DNA of 64,000 nucleotides from Tragulus kanchil (lineage: Eukaryota; Chordata; Mammalia; Artiodactyla; Tragulidae), in assembly GCA_022376925.1 (NCBI GenBank), contig JAIOJX010000005.1, positions 13,916,501 to 13,980,500 of the forward strand, read 5' to 3'. The notes beneath the pieces were generated by a model, which was not told where the DNA came from, searched no databases, and worked only from the letters and a program-made list of their open reading frames with translations. Shown in pieces: positions 34,802-45,225 of the stretch. Numbering within the stretch: position 1 is the stretch's first letter; the number at the start of each line of letters is the position of its first letter. Made by a program: the position numbers and the translations under genes.

Positions 34802-35008
34802 GTTGTTTAGTCTTGAAGACGTGTCTGACTCTTTGTGACCTCATGGACTGTAGCCCACCAGGCTCCTCCGTCCCTGGGATTCTCTAGGCAAGAACACTGG
34901 AGTGGGTTGCCATTTCCTTCTCCAGGGGATCTTCCCGACCCAGGGATTGAACCGGCATCTCCTGGATTGGTAGGCAGATTCTTTACCTCTGAACCAGGAG
35001 GGAAGCCC
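34802..35008 (-). mobile_element. Bov-tA SINE (copy A)
   Basis: Complement of Bov-tA: gttgtttagtcttgaagacg, catggactgtagcccaccag, ttccttctccaggggatctt, tgaaccaggagggaagccc. This copy reads ccgtccctggg at 34868-34878, where most Bov-tA copies have tgtccatggg. Confidence 0.93.
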
Positions 35009-35953
35009 ATTGTCAAGCACTTTAAGGCTCTATAATGTAAGATGCTACCTTGAGAGACCCTAAAAAAATAGTCCCACAGCCTCAGTTGGTCTGTAGCATC
35101 TAGTGGGTGAACAGGGGAGATGGAAGAAACAGCCGGACCACTGGGCTCCCTAATTCTGCTGGAATGGGAGACAGGCCCACGATCATTAGCATACCCAATC
35201 TGCATTCACTCCAGATGAGATTTCATCACAGCATCCTATTTATTCATTCCTTAATATAAATCTAAATTGCTCTCTTCAAATAGCAGACAGCACTCGGCTT
35301 CAGTCAAGGGAAAGAAACCAGCACAGCAAGGGATGTGCGGCCGTCTCCCGCCCCCACCGTGCTCCAGCTCATCCCAAAACTCAGAAAACACACCTCTCTT
35401 TGTCTCAGGCATTTCATACCGGGGCTCTTGTGGGATGCAAAACCTGCTAGCCATCCACGGTTCCAAATACCTTGGGAGTTTTGCCTACTCATCTGGGAAA
35501 GCCGGTCAGGCTGAGGCGGCAGTTCTGCAAGGACGGTGCTGCAGGCTGACCTTGCCTCCAGTCGCTTCCTGGGGTCCTGCGTCTCTACAGGCAGAAGGGC
35601 CAAGCTGGAGGGGACCTCAGAAAGCTTGGGTCCAGCCTCCCATTTCACAAACAGGCAGACCGCCTCCCACTCACATCAAGTGTCTTGGCCAAACTAGCCG
35701 CTGGCACAGCCTCACACCCGGGGAACTCTGCCCGAGCACCCAGAATTCTAAGCGGAATCACTCGGAGGGGACGCGAAGATGGAACCCAGAATGATTTTCT
35801 CCCCACGTCAAAGGGTGAGAGACAGTGACACGCTTAGGATCAGACTGCATCCATGTAGGAATCTGCATAACTCGTCTCTTAACACTTTCTGGGAAAATGT
35901 TTAAAATGCTCCACCCAGAATGACTTGAAAGCATGTCCAAGGACTTTGTTATA

Positions 35954-36160
35954 GTTGTTTAGTCTTGAAGACGTGTCTGACTCTTTGTGACCTCATGGAC
36001 TGTAGCCCACCAGGCTCCTCGGTCCATGGGATTCTCTAGGCAAGAACACTGGAGTGGGTTGCCATTTCCTTCTCCAGGGGATCTTCCCGACCCAGGGATT
36101 GAACCGGCATCTCCTGGATTGGTAGGCAGATTCTTTACCTCTGAACCAGGAGGGAAGCCC
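35954..36160 (-). mobile_element. Bov-tA SINE (copy B of the one at 34802)
   Basis: Same element in duplication 13. It reads cggtccatggg, closer to the family consensus than copy A. Confidence 0.93.
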
Positions 36161-36732
36161 ATTGTCAAGCACTTTAAGGCTCTATAATGTAAGATGCTAC
36201 CTTGAGAGACCCTAAAAAAATAGTCCCACAGCCTCAGTTGGTCTGTAGCATCTAGTGGGTGAACAGGGGAGATGGAAGAAACAGCCGGACCACTGGGCTC
36301 CCTAATTCTGCTGGAATGGGAGACAGGCCCACGATCATTAGCATACCCAATCTGCATTCACTCCAGATGAGATTTCATCACAGCATCCTATTTATTCATT
36401 CCTTAATATAAATCTAAATTGCTCTCTTCAAATAGCAGACAGCACTCGGCTTCAGTCAAGGGAAAGAAACCAGCACAGCAAGGGATGTGCGGCCGTCTCC
36501 CCCCGCCCCCACACGTGCTCCAGCTCATCCCAAAACTCAGAAAACACACCTCTCTTTGTCTCAGGCATTTCATACCGGGGCTCTTGTGGGATGCAAAACC
36601 TGCTAGCCATCCACGGTTCCAAATACCTTGGGAGTTTCTATCCTAGGTGAGCCCTGACACCTTCACAGCAGCCAAGTGCAGTAATTCTCGAGGAGGAAAA
36701 AGTCTACCATCAGGTGACAACACCTGGAAAAG

Positions 36733-36925
36733 GTCGGGACTTCCCTGGTGGTCCAGTGGTTAAGTCTTTGTCTTCCACTGCAGTGGGTATGAGTTTGATT
36801 CCTGATCAGGGGAGTTAAGTTCCCACATGCCTTGCAAAAAATCAACACATAAAACAGAAACAATATTAGAACTTTAAAAATGATCCACATTAAAAAAAAG
36901 AAATTCAAAAAAAAAAAAAAAAAAA
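36733..36925 (+). mobile_element. CHR-type SINE with 11-bp target-site duplication
   Basis: gggacttccctggtggtcca opens the element and it ends in a long A run (36908-36925). The direct repeat acctggaaaag flanks it at 36722-36732 and 36926-36936. Single copy. Confidence 0.95.
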
Positions 36926-36936
36926 ACCTGGAAAAG

Positions 36937-37879
36937 AGTACTAGGGAATAAACAAATTCTTTACTGAAAGTGAGGTACTAGGGCATATCCACCATCTTGG
37001 AGAATGACGTTCAAACACGTGGAACACATCAGTCACGAGGGGCCACAGCCGTTTCTGCTGGCTCCTTCCCACCACAACCAGCCCTCGTCCTACCGAGGAA
37101 GCACCATGCCACCCGAGCACCACTTTTCCTGAGGAAAAGTAATTTCTGATGACTTTTCCTGTGAAAGGAAAATGGACTTCACCGTCTAGAAGTTTATATG
37201 CAGAAGTGCCGCTTCTAATTCTTGGCCCCTTAGGATCAGACACTTTTTGTTTTCCCTCTGTGTGCATTTTTTAAAATAGCAAAAATATTAAATGAAAATC
37301 TTTTATCATGCTGAAGAAAGGTCCCGTGAGACTCCGTTGAAGGAAAGCATGCTAAAAGCAAAAAGAACGTTCAGTAACCTATCCATTCAACTCCTCAGTG
37401 TCCCTCCAACCAGGGCATATGTGACACATTTCATCCAGTCACTCTGTTTCCCTGTGTCCTAACCACTCCAATTTCAGCTATTTTCTAAAGGAAGAGTTCA
37501 AGTGTGGTCAGAACTCAGAGGAATTGAGCTGTTTTCAAGCACTGCTACTTGAGTGCTTTTAGAGCTTCATGCTCGAGTTAAAGATGAGCTCTTAAAAATT
37601 AACTCTCGCTCCCGGGCTTGGGGCAGGAAGCCGATGTCATCCCCGAGGGTCACCAGAGATGCTGCTTGCTGGTTAGACTCTTCCTGGTGGCACATAAACA
37701 CCTTGGGCCCAAAGTAACAGAGGTGCTCGCTCCTGAAGCCCCCTCTGCTATGGCATGTGAAAACACAAAAAATCTAATGCCTTCATCAGTAAATTCTCTT
37801 TTCACCATGGGCCTGAAACAATCAAGATGCATAAGTAAACTTTAGGGCATGGGGTCTTTTTTTTAATATATAAATCATT
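36937..37879. other. Single-copy non-coding segment
   Basis: No recognised repeat or exon. Frames on both strands are short and without motifs. Confidence 0.55.
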
Positions 37880-37904
37880 TTTAAAGTCTTTATTGAATGT
37901 GTTA

Positions 37905-38011
37905 CAATATGGCTTCTGTCATGGGACCTGAGCTCCCTGCCCAGGGATCGAACCGGTACTCCCTGCTTTGGGAGGCAAAAGTCTTAACCACTGGACTGCC
38001 AGGAAAGTCCC
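37905..38011 (-). mobile_element. CHR-type SINE, short
   Basis: Complement of the CHR head: gggacctgagctccctgccc, agggatcgaaccggtactcc, taaccactggactgccagga, aagtccc. A T-rich and AT-rich segment precedes it at 37858-37890. Confidence 0.85.
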
Positions 38012-38160
38012 AGGACCTTGGATCTTGAGTTAGAACATTCCAGTCCTGGGTCTGCCATCAACTTAACAAGGGGAAGGCACAGAACTTCTCTGGGTCCCGA
38101 TGTCCCGGTCAGTAAAACAAGGTGGCTAATGGGTTTCTGAAGCCCTTCGCACGCCCCCGG
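38012..38160 (-). repeat. MIR SINE fragment
   Basis: Order agttagaacattccagtcct, gggtctgccatcaacttaac, agaacttctctgggtcccga, cagtaaaacaaggtgg fits the complement of MIR (ttcaaatcccagctctgcca ... ctctgtgcctcagtttcctc, gtaaaatggg). Confidence 0.55.
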
Positions 38161-38828
38161 CCTCCGCTTCCACGCTCCTCGGCTTTCCCTCCTCCAGCGG
38201 GGACTGAGCGTGTTAGGGAGGTTGTGCCTTTGACCCAGGAGGAATGTGACAACGGCCTTCCTTGCATTGTTCCCACAGTAACCAGAGCCAGCTGTCCAGG
38301 CTGGCCGGCCAAGTTAGGGCACCGGATCACAGTGAACTGAGAACTCTGCTGCCAAGACCGGGTCTCCCGAGTCCCCACCTTCCTCAGGGTCTTTGTCTGC
38401 AGGTCAGCGTACCTCTTCGAGTACAAGAGGGTGTCTGTGATCTTTACTAAGTAATATCTGACTTTTAAAATCTAAAGTGTAGCCACCAGCGCTGGGGACG
38501 TCCCCCCAAGCACAGCTTGATGATTCGGGCATGCAAACCTTCCTGAAGTCTACGCCCCTCTCTCCGCGTTGGTGTCCTCTAGAATCAGTTGGGATGGTCC
38601 AAGCGTGCTGGCATGGTCTGACACTAAGTCAAAGATCCTGGGATTTGAGTGAGAGTGAAAATCTCAGCTGACATTTTTCATCTGAAAATCTTAGGGTGAG
38701 CCAAGACTTGTAAACATGCACTTCTGAGCAGGACCGACCACAAAGGGTTTCCTTTTTGCCTGCAGCCTGTATCTTCGATACTAATAAGAGAGGATCACTG
38801 GAAAGCATTACCATTATTTTTAGCTTTT

Positions 38829-38938
38829 GTAAGGAGGGAGGAGTTTCTGAAAGAGCAAGATGGAAAGGAATTTAGAGCAAGGGTGGAGGGAGGAGGAGAG
38901 ATTAGGAAAAATCAGGACTTCCAGGAGAGATAAGGAGC
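38829..38938 (+). other. Purine-rich tract
   Basis: Mostly A/G sequence (aaggagggaggag, ggtggagggaggaggagaga, ggagagataaggag). No function can be assigned from sequence. Confidence 0.5.
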
Positions 38939-39178
38939 TTCCTTCTTCTTTCTGAACTGACTGGCCCCCAGCATCAAGGATTTCAGGTCTAGATAGCTGG
39001 AGACAAAGAGGCTGTTGGAAGGAAATCATTTTTTTTTTTTCTATGTGGCGAATGCGCCTTTCACGCTCTGGGAGTTTTCACTTTCCAAATGTACCAGATG
39101 AGGCCACTCAATGGAAGCTTTCTTGGGAAAGAGTTTGGAAATTCACGCTGGAATTGAATGCTGCTTTAACTTTCACAG

Positions 39179-39318
39179 GCCCCAGAGAAACACCCGCTTT
39201 GGATCTGCCGAGATCATGAATGTTCCAGATGAAGAGGAGATGAATGAATTCCTCTTAAACGACCTTGTAACTTTAACAAAGGGCAAGGCAGACTCCAGCA
39301 GCTTCTGGACAGACCATG
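39179..39318 (+). CDS. Candidate internal protein-coding exon, gene not recognised
   Basis: A 140-base segment bounded by a good acceptor (polypyrimidine then tttcacag, AG at 39177-39178) and a donor starting GT at 39319 (catg|gtatgg). Only one frame is open: it enters with one base of a split codon and leaves with one base, giving 46 full codons. The other two frames stop early. The encoded peptide is polar and acidic in the middle (from PQRNTRFGSAEIMNVPDEEE to ...SSSFWTDH) and looks like a linker or regulatory segment more than a fold. I cannot name the gene. The flanks are a CHR SINE (39377-39535) downstream and plain sequence upstream, as expected for introns. It is the best coding candidate in the window and lies in a single-copy part. 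It could still be chance. Confidence 0.4.
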
Positions 39319-39376
39319 GTATGGGCCAAGAACATACTGTTTTGTTTTTTCTTAAAACAAACAAAAAAAAAGTGTT

Positions 39377-39535
39377 CATTTCTTTCTTTGGCTGCACTGG
39401 GTCTTTAGTTGCACCACATGGGATCTTCAGTCTTCCTTGCAGCATGTGGGATCTAGTTCCCTGAGCCGGAATCGAATCTGAGTCCCCTGAATTGGGAGCA
39501 CAGAGTCTTAGCCACTGGACCACCAGGGAAGTCCC
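39377..39535 (-). mobile_element. CHR-type SINE
   Basis: Complement of CHR: tttctttggctgcactgggt, gcatgtgggatctagttccc, tgagccggaatcgaatctga and tggaccaccagggaagtccc. It lies about 60 bases after the candidate exon. Confidence 0.9.
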
Positions 39536-40220
39536 AAGGAAGCACCACTATAAGATGGCTTTTTTCTTCTTCTCTGTCTCCCCCTCCTCACCGTTTTTGT
39601 TTGTTTGTTTAGTTTGCAATAGATAGTCAAATATCTCCTTAAAGAGCAGCAATGGACAAGGCGTCTACTCCTCAACTCAGGCTGCTTGGTAAGTTTTCAG
39701 CACCACAAGCTCAAATGTCATTTGGTTCATAAGGAACCTTATAAAACACAAACCACTTCATCGCAACCTATTTGCCTTCTGAAATTCTGAAAGCGAGACT
39801 GGATGATATTCAAGCAATCAGCCTCATGGCATGACTGAACTGGCCCAGAGCTAACAATGAAGGGAAGCCTAGAATTAGTTCCCCACCTCCAAAATAGGAC
39901 CTGAAGAAGCCAGTGTTATAGGAGAAGAGTTGCTGTGTTTTGTTTAGTGGAATGAAATCTGTGCCCATTTAAGTCACGAGCAGGTGGCACTTGCTAGCAA
40001 AGAAAGGCCTGAAAATATTCACATCTAGTGAGTGGAGTTCTATGTATAATTAGCCAAGATGTATTTTAAAGTATACTAATCCTTTGTGCTCTTTTCTACA
40101 ATTCAAACTGGTGAGGAACAGAGAGCAGATTTTGAATTTATTATGAACGCATAGCCATCACATTACTGATTACAAAATATGGAGAAGACATCAGACAGCT
40201 TTTATTAATATACATATTAG
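39536..40220. other. Single-copy non-coding segment
   Basis: Includes a short (gttt)n run at about 39596-39613. No gene or recognised repeat. Confidence 0.55.
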
Positions 40221-40587
40221 GCTGAGTGACGAAGAATTGATGCCTTTGAACCGTGGTGCTGGAGGGGACTCTTGAGAGTCCCTTGGACAAGGAGATCAAA
40301 TCAGTCAATTCCAGAGGAAATGAACCCTGAATATTCACTGGAAGGACTAATACTGAGGCTGCAGCCAGCTGATGCAAAGAACCAACTCACTAGAAAAGAC
40401 CCTGATGCTGGGAAAGACTGAGGCCAGGAGGAGAAGGGGGCCACAGAGGATAGGATGGTTGGATGGCATCACTGAGTCAATGGACGAGAGTTTGACCAAA
40501 CTCCGGGAGACAGTGAAGGACAGGGAAGCCTCGTGTGTGTAGTCCATGGGGTCGCAAAGAGACAGACACGACTGTGCAACTGAAAAC
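40221..40587 (+). mobile_element. BovB LINE 3' end
   Basis: gaagaattgatgcctttgaa, gactcttgagagtcccttgg, ctgatgctgggaaagactga, ggagaagggggccacagagg, ggttggatggcatcactgag and catggggtcgcaaagagaca follow the BovB RTE-type element in order. It is 5'-truncated and its reading frame is broken. Confidence 0.93.
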
Positions 40588-40716
40588 AAGTACTAGGATC
40601 CGACCAAAAGAAAGGGCTTGCTAGCTTTCAGAGGAGTTTGTGGTCAGAGCAATGAACGAGCTCAATAATGGCATCGGGTAGGGAAGTTCATGGGGAGAGT
40701 CAAAGGTACACATTTT

Positions 40717-40834
40717 ATTTTGGTTTTTTGGCCACACTATACAGCATGTGGGGTCTTAGTTCCCCAACCAGGGATAAAACAGGTGCCCCCTGTAGTGGAA
40801 ATGAGTCTTAACCACTGGACCACCAGGGAATTCC
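40717..40834 (-). mobile_element. CHR-type SINE with 16-bp target-site duplication (copy A)
   Basis: Complement of CHR (gccacactatacagcatgtg, gtcttagttccccaaccagg, tggaccaccagggaattccc). Flanks caaaggtacacattttat / caaaggtacaccttttag at 40701 and 40835 match over 16 bases with one difference. Confidence 0.93.
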
Positions 40835-41269
40835 CAAAGGTACACCTTTTAGAAGCATCACCTTTTTTCTTAAGTTTAATAGAAAATGTCAAACATGTAC
40901 ATAAAACTTTGAATAGAATGCTAGATACTCATTACCCAGCATCGATACAAGTCAATGCATGGTTCATCTTATATCTTCCAGCAAATCCCAGGAAAATCAT
41001 TTAATCCCTAATAGTTCAGTATGAAGCATCAAATGTTGAATGAAGCTCCCTCACTGTTCTGAGATCCCTGAGAAGCCAAAGGCCCCAGGGCCATGCTGCC
41101 CGACCGGGACAGAGGCAGGCGGAAACCCGGGTCTGCTCACTTGCAGGCTGAGCTCTCTGCTGCAAGTCCTCTGGCTCTCTTGCCCTTAGACCCCCGCCAC
41201 CTGTGTTAAATTAACCCTGACCTGTAATGAGGCTAGCATGTTTTTTTTAAAAAAAACAAGCATTACACT

Positions 41270-41350
41270 GGCTGGAAACCCCAGATTTTAATCTCAGCTT
41301 TGCCATTTTTTCTGAACCTTAATTGCCCCAACTATTAGGTAGGGACTATG
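41270..41350 (-). repeat. MIR-like fragment (copy at 42352-42432)
   Basis: gctggaaaccccagatttta, atctcagctttgccattttt, tctgaaccttaattgcccca resembles the complement of MIR (gattcaaatcccagctctgc ... ctgagcctcagtttcc). Confidence 0.45.
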
Positions 41351-41375
41351 AAACTGCCCCTGCTTACAACATACT

Positions 41376-41607
41376 AACGGCCTTCCCAGGTGGCCCTAAG
41401 TGGTAAAAAACCTGCTTTCCAGTGGAGGAGACTTAAGAGGTGTAGGTGCGATCCCTGGTAGGGAAGATCCCCTGGAGTAGGAAATGGAGACCCACTTCAG
41501 GATTCTTGCCTGGGAAATCCCATGAATAGAGGAGCCTGGCGGGCTACAGTCCATGGGTTTCAAAGAGTTGGACAAGACTGAAGCCACTTAGCACGCATGT
41601 ATGTATG
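41376..41607 (+). mobile_element. Bov-tA SINE with target-site duplication (copy A)
   Basis: ggccttcccaggtggcccta opens it. The body (gatcccctggagtaggaaat, agaggagcctggcgggctac) and end (gaagccacttagcacgc) are typical, followed by an (atgt)n tail. Flanks tacaacatact (41365-41375) and tacaacgtact (41608-41618) are a target-site duplication with one mismatch. Confidence 0.93.
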
Positions 41608-41798
41608 TACAACGTACTTACGTTGAACTTACAACAGTTATTTTTAATGTGTTTTCACAGAGTTTTGGGAAAAGTTGTTAGAAGACAGGAAATCTTAGAG
41701 AACTATTACTACGGGAGTGGTTAGAAAAGGGGGGCTAAAATATTATGTAATGGCATCGGGTAGGGAAGTTCATGGGGAGAGTCAAAGGTACACATTTT

Positions 41799-41916
41799 AT
41801 TTTGGTTTTTTGGCCACACTATACAGCATGTGGGGTCTTAGTTCCCCAACCAGGGATAAAACAGGTGCCCCCTGTAGTGGAAATGAGTCTTAACCACTGG
41901 ACCACCAGGGAATTCC
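41799..41916 (-). mobile_element. CHR-type SINE (copy B of the one at 40717)
   Basis: Same element and flanks, shifted by 1082 bases in duplication 14. Confidence 0.93.
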
Positions 41917-42457
41917 CAAAGGTACACCTTTTAGAAGCATCACCTTTTTTCTTAAGTTTAATAGAAAATGTCAAACATGTACATAAAACTTTGAATAGAA
42001 TGCTAGATACTCATTACCCAGCATCGATACAAGTCAATGCATGGTTCATCTTATATCTTCCAGCAAATCCCAGGAAAATCATTTAATCCCTAATAGTTCA
42101 GTATGAAGCATCAAATGTTGAATGAAGCTCCCTCACTGTTCTGAGATCCCTGAGAAGCCAAAGGCCCCAGGGCCATGCTGCCCGACCGGGACAGAGGCAG
42201 GCGGAAACCCGGGTCTGCTCACTTGCAGGCTGAGCTCTCTGCTGCAAGTCCTCTGGCTCTCTTGCCCTTAGACCCCCGCCACCTGTGTTAAATTAACCCT
42301 GACCTGTAATGAGGCTAGCATGTTTTTTTTAAAAAAAACAAGCATTACACTGGCTGGAAACCCCAGATTTTAATCTCAGCTTTGCCATTTTTTCTGAACC
42401 TTAATTGCCCCAACTATTAGGTAGGGACTATGAAACTGCCCCTGCTTACAACATACT

Positions 42458-42689
42458 AACGGCCTTCCCAGGTGGCCCTAAGTGGTAAAAAACCTGCTTT
42501 CCAGTGGAGGAGACTTAAGAGGTGTAGGTGCGATCCCTGGTAGGGAAGATCCCCTGGAGTAGGAAATGGAGACCCACTTCAGGATTCTTGCCTGGGAAAT
42601 CCCATGAATAGAGGAGCCTGGCGGGCTACAGTCCATGGGTTTCAAAGAGTTGGACAAGACTGAAGCCACTTAGCACGCATGTATGTATG
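42458..42689 (+). mobile_element. Bov-tA SINE (copy B of the one at 41376)
   Basis: Same element and flanks, shifted by 1082 bases in duplication 14. Confidence 0.93.
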
Positions 42690-43008
42690 TACAACGTACT
42701 TACGTTGAACTTACAACAGTTATTTTTAATGTGTTTTCACAGAGTTTTGGGAAAAGTTGTTAGAAGACAGGAAATCTTAGAGAACTATTACTACGGTGAG
42801 GTGACGTCTCCTATGTTAATAAGATGGGGGGGGCTACATAATTATTATGTAACTGTGCCCTCAGAGCATTTCCATGACACATTTATTTACTTTTTCACAT
42901 ATAAATTAGAACCAACTATTTCAACATATTGAAATAGAAACTTCTATGAAAAACAAATGTTTCATGCAATATAAATCAACATTTCTCAAAGAGGAAAGGG
43001 GCTGCTCC

Positions 43009-43043
43009 CTTCCCTTCCCCTTCTCCCGAGGCGGGAAGGGAAG
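43009..43043. other. Perfect 11-bp inverted repeat (hairpin)
   Basis: cttcccttccc at 43009-43019 is complementary to gggaagggaag at 43033-43043, with a 13-base loop. The arms are also polypyrimidine/polypurine. No role can be assigned. Confidence 0.7.
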
Positions 43044-43347
43044 TTCTAGCATCCTTTAGAGGAGCAACAAACAAGCCCAAGGAAAGTCAAAAGAAAAAAA
43101 GACACATTCCCTCTTTTGGCGTGGACTTGGCAAAACTCTAACCAAAGCAGAATGACAGCAGAACACCAAATATTCCCAAGAAAGCGCCCGAAGCCAGAAA
43201 AATAATAACAGGATGCAGGGCTTTAAGTAAGTGACTGAAAAATACAACTCAACCGCACCCTTTTTCCTTCTCAACACACATAAAAGTGCTATATTTGAGG
43301 AGATAATGAAATTGAGGGAATGACCACTTTTAAGAAACACTGTTCTA

Positions 43348-43500
43348 GGGACTTCCCTGGTGATCCAGTGGCTGAGAACTCCATGTTCCCAAAGCAGGGG
43401 GCCCAGGTTCGACCCCTGGTCAGGAAGCGGGCTTGCTGCTACTAGCAAGCTCACACGCTGCAACAAAGACCTGGCACAGCCAACTAAATAAATACTGGGG
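43348..43500 (+). mobile_element. CHR-type SINE
   Basis: gggacttccctggtgatcca, ggttcgacccctggtcagga, then a diverged end (tcacacgctgcaacaaagac, ctggcacagccaactaaata). Single copy. Confidence 0.88.
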
Positions 43501-43704
43501 AAAAAAATTCCATTTGAAGCCAACTCCAGACCTTGAGATGAGATTTAAATGAACTTGCCCAAAGCCACACCAGAGGAAGTCTTGTCATTTGTGATATATG
43601 CTGACATCCACTGCATACCATTGCCTCACCAGAAAACCCAAGCTGTGAACCAAGTGACACAGAGAAGCCATCGGCTCTGGGGTAACAGCCCACGCTCCTC
43701 TGTT

Positions 43705-43990
43705 GGTGTCCTGGGGCTGCCGTGAAGCACCCGAGCCTGGGGACCTACCTTAAACCACAAATACCTATAGTCTCAGGTTCTGGAGGCTGGAACTCTGCAA
43801 TGACCAGGTCAGCAGGGCTCGTTCCTTCTAAGAAGGATAAGAGCCCATCACCACGACTTCATCTTAACTTGATCACCTGCAAAGACCCGACTTCCAGATA
43901 GGCTACGGTCACAGACACTGTGGGTAAGGGCCTCAGTGTCTTTTTGGAGGGATGTGGGTCAACATCTAACACCACCTCATCCCCACCCAA
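43705..43990 (-). repeat. Ancient interspersed repeat, family uncertain
   Basis: gtcctggggctgccgtgaag, taaaccacaaatacctatag, tctcaggttctggaggctgg and atcttaacttgatcacctgc parallel the common mammalian repeat with ctagggctgccgtaacaaag, cacagttctggaggctagaa and cattttaacttgattacctc. I am sure of the resemblance but not of the family name or its strand convention. Confidence 0.6.
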
Positions 43991-44054
43991 CTTAAGAGTG
44001 GTAAGTGGGGGAAGCCGAGCCACCTTCCATGGAGTTACCTGTGGTCCCATTGAA

Positions 44055-44318
44055 TTTTTTTTTTTTTGGCCACTTCTATTGGTCTTTCATCATCTATCTT
44101 TTGTTCTTTGGCATGTGGGGGCCTCCCATCGCAGTGGCTTCTGTCACTGCAGAGCACCGGCTCTGGGCGCACGCACCCCAGAACTCTGCCTCGGTAGTTG
44201 GACACATCAGTCCAGCCGCTCCGCGGCACAGGGGATCTTCCCAGGCCAGGGATCGAACTGGCGCCCCTTGCACTGCAAGGCGGTGTCCTTACCCACTGGA
44301 CCACCAGGGAACCCCCCC
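44055..44318 (-). mobile_element. CHR-type SINE, long form, with target-site duplication
   Basis: Poly-T then ggccacttctattggtcttt, the long-form middle (agcaccggctctgggcgcac, gttggacacatcagtccagc) and tggaccaccagggaaccccc. Flanks cccattgaa (44046-44054) and cccatttaa (44319-44327) match except for one base. Confidence 0.93.
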
Positions 44319-44769
44319 CCCATTTAATATTACACTGCTACTGCTTTGAGGGAACACTCAGGAACAGGCCTGCCATGCCCTGGACACCCCTGGAAAACCA
44401 TCACTTGGCTTTCACGTGCTATCACGGCCCCTTTCCATGGCCTTCCCTCCCACACCCATTCTCAGCTTTGGCCATGTGGTGCCCGTGCCATCCATGTATC
44501 AGCATGGTCCCTTTCAATTTCAGGGAGACAGATGAGAGTCTGAGCCTTCTGCCAACTTTGCCTCCTCTCCCACGTATTCCCCATGCCTTTGCTCCTCCTG
44601 TTTTCAGCCCTTGCACATTTGGGGCAAGCCAAGAGGTATCTCAGAAAAGGAAATCAGAACATATTCTTGATCTCTTTCTATAGCCACCATAATTATGAGG
44701 CCATGAGGGAAATCATGATGGTTATGTTGAGTATGTTTGCTGGCAATTTAAAAAGTATTTTTCAAGCCT

Positions 44770-44930
44770 GACTGTTGCAGACTGTAATTATTCAACAAGC
44801 ATACAGATATAGCAGAAACATTATTGTTCCCAATTTACAGAAGAGGAAAATGACGCTCAAAAAGGTTAAGTCATTCACTAATGGACCTACTGCTCATAAA
44901 CCAGAGCTAAAATATGGATTCATCTCTTTT
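44770..44930 (+). repeat. MIR SINE fragment
   Basis: ttgttcccaatttacagaag, aggaaaatgacgctcaaaaa, ggttaagtcattcactaatg, aaaccagagctaaaatatgg keep the MIR order (tacagatgaggaaactgagg, gttaagtgacttgccc ... cagagctgggattcg). Confidence 0.6.
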
Positions 44931-45054
44931 GATGTCAACTTCTATAACAGTATACCAAGCATAATAGGACATAGTCTATATTAAATGATCAAGAAGGATT
45001 AAATGTTTTCTCTTGACTAGAAGCAGTATGGTAGCAAAAATAAAGTCTTACATT

Positions 45055-45225
45055 TATATTCCACATTTGAAAACATTTTCCAAAATGTTTCAATGTTAGG
45101 TTTTATGTATCCTTATAAAAATCAGATGGCACTTAGACCCATTTTATAGATGATACATGAAGGTTGAGGTCATGTAATTTGCCTAAATGAGCTGAAACTG
45201 CAGCTAGAGTAAGACTTTCTGCATT
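45055..45225 (+). repeat. MIR-like fragment
   Basis: Resembles MIR only in part: agacccattttatagatgat, gaaggttgaggtcatgtaat, ttgcctaaatgagctgaaac. Confidence 0.45.

Larger units (their letters stand above)
34343..36638 (+). repeat. Tandem duplication 13 (unit 1152 bp)
   Basis: Copy A is about 34343-35480 and copy B 35495-36638. A 14-base noisy spacer (tgcctactcatct) resembles the real sequence after copy B (ctatcctaggtg). The copies differ by two substitutions in a SINE (34869 against 36021, 34874 against 36026) and in a C-run (tcccgcccccaccg against tccccccgcccccacacg). Confidence 0.96.
40666..42796 (+). repeat. Tandem duplication 14 (unit 1082 bp) with degraded spacer
   Basis: Copy A is about 40666-41714 and copy B 41748-42796. 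The 33-base spacer (41715-41747: gagtggttagaaaagg, ggggctaaaatattatg) reads like an error-filled, shortened version of the sequence after copy B at 42797-42850 (tgaggtgacg ... ggggggctacataattatta). Confidence 0.97.

Noticed and set aside
40221..40587. A functional reverse transcriptase from BovB
   Set aside because: Only the 3' end is present. The frame is broken and no catalytic motif region is included.
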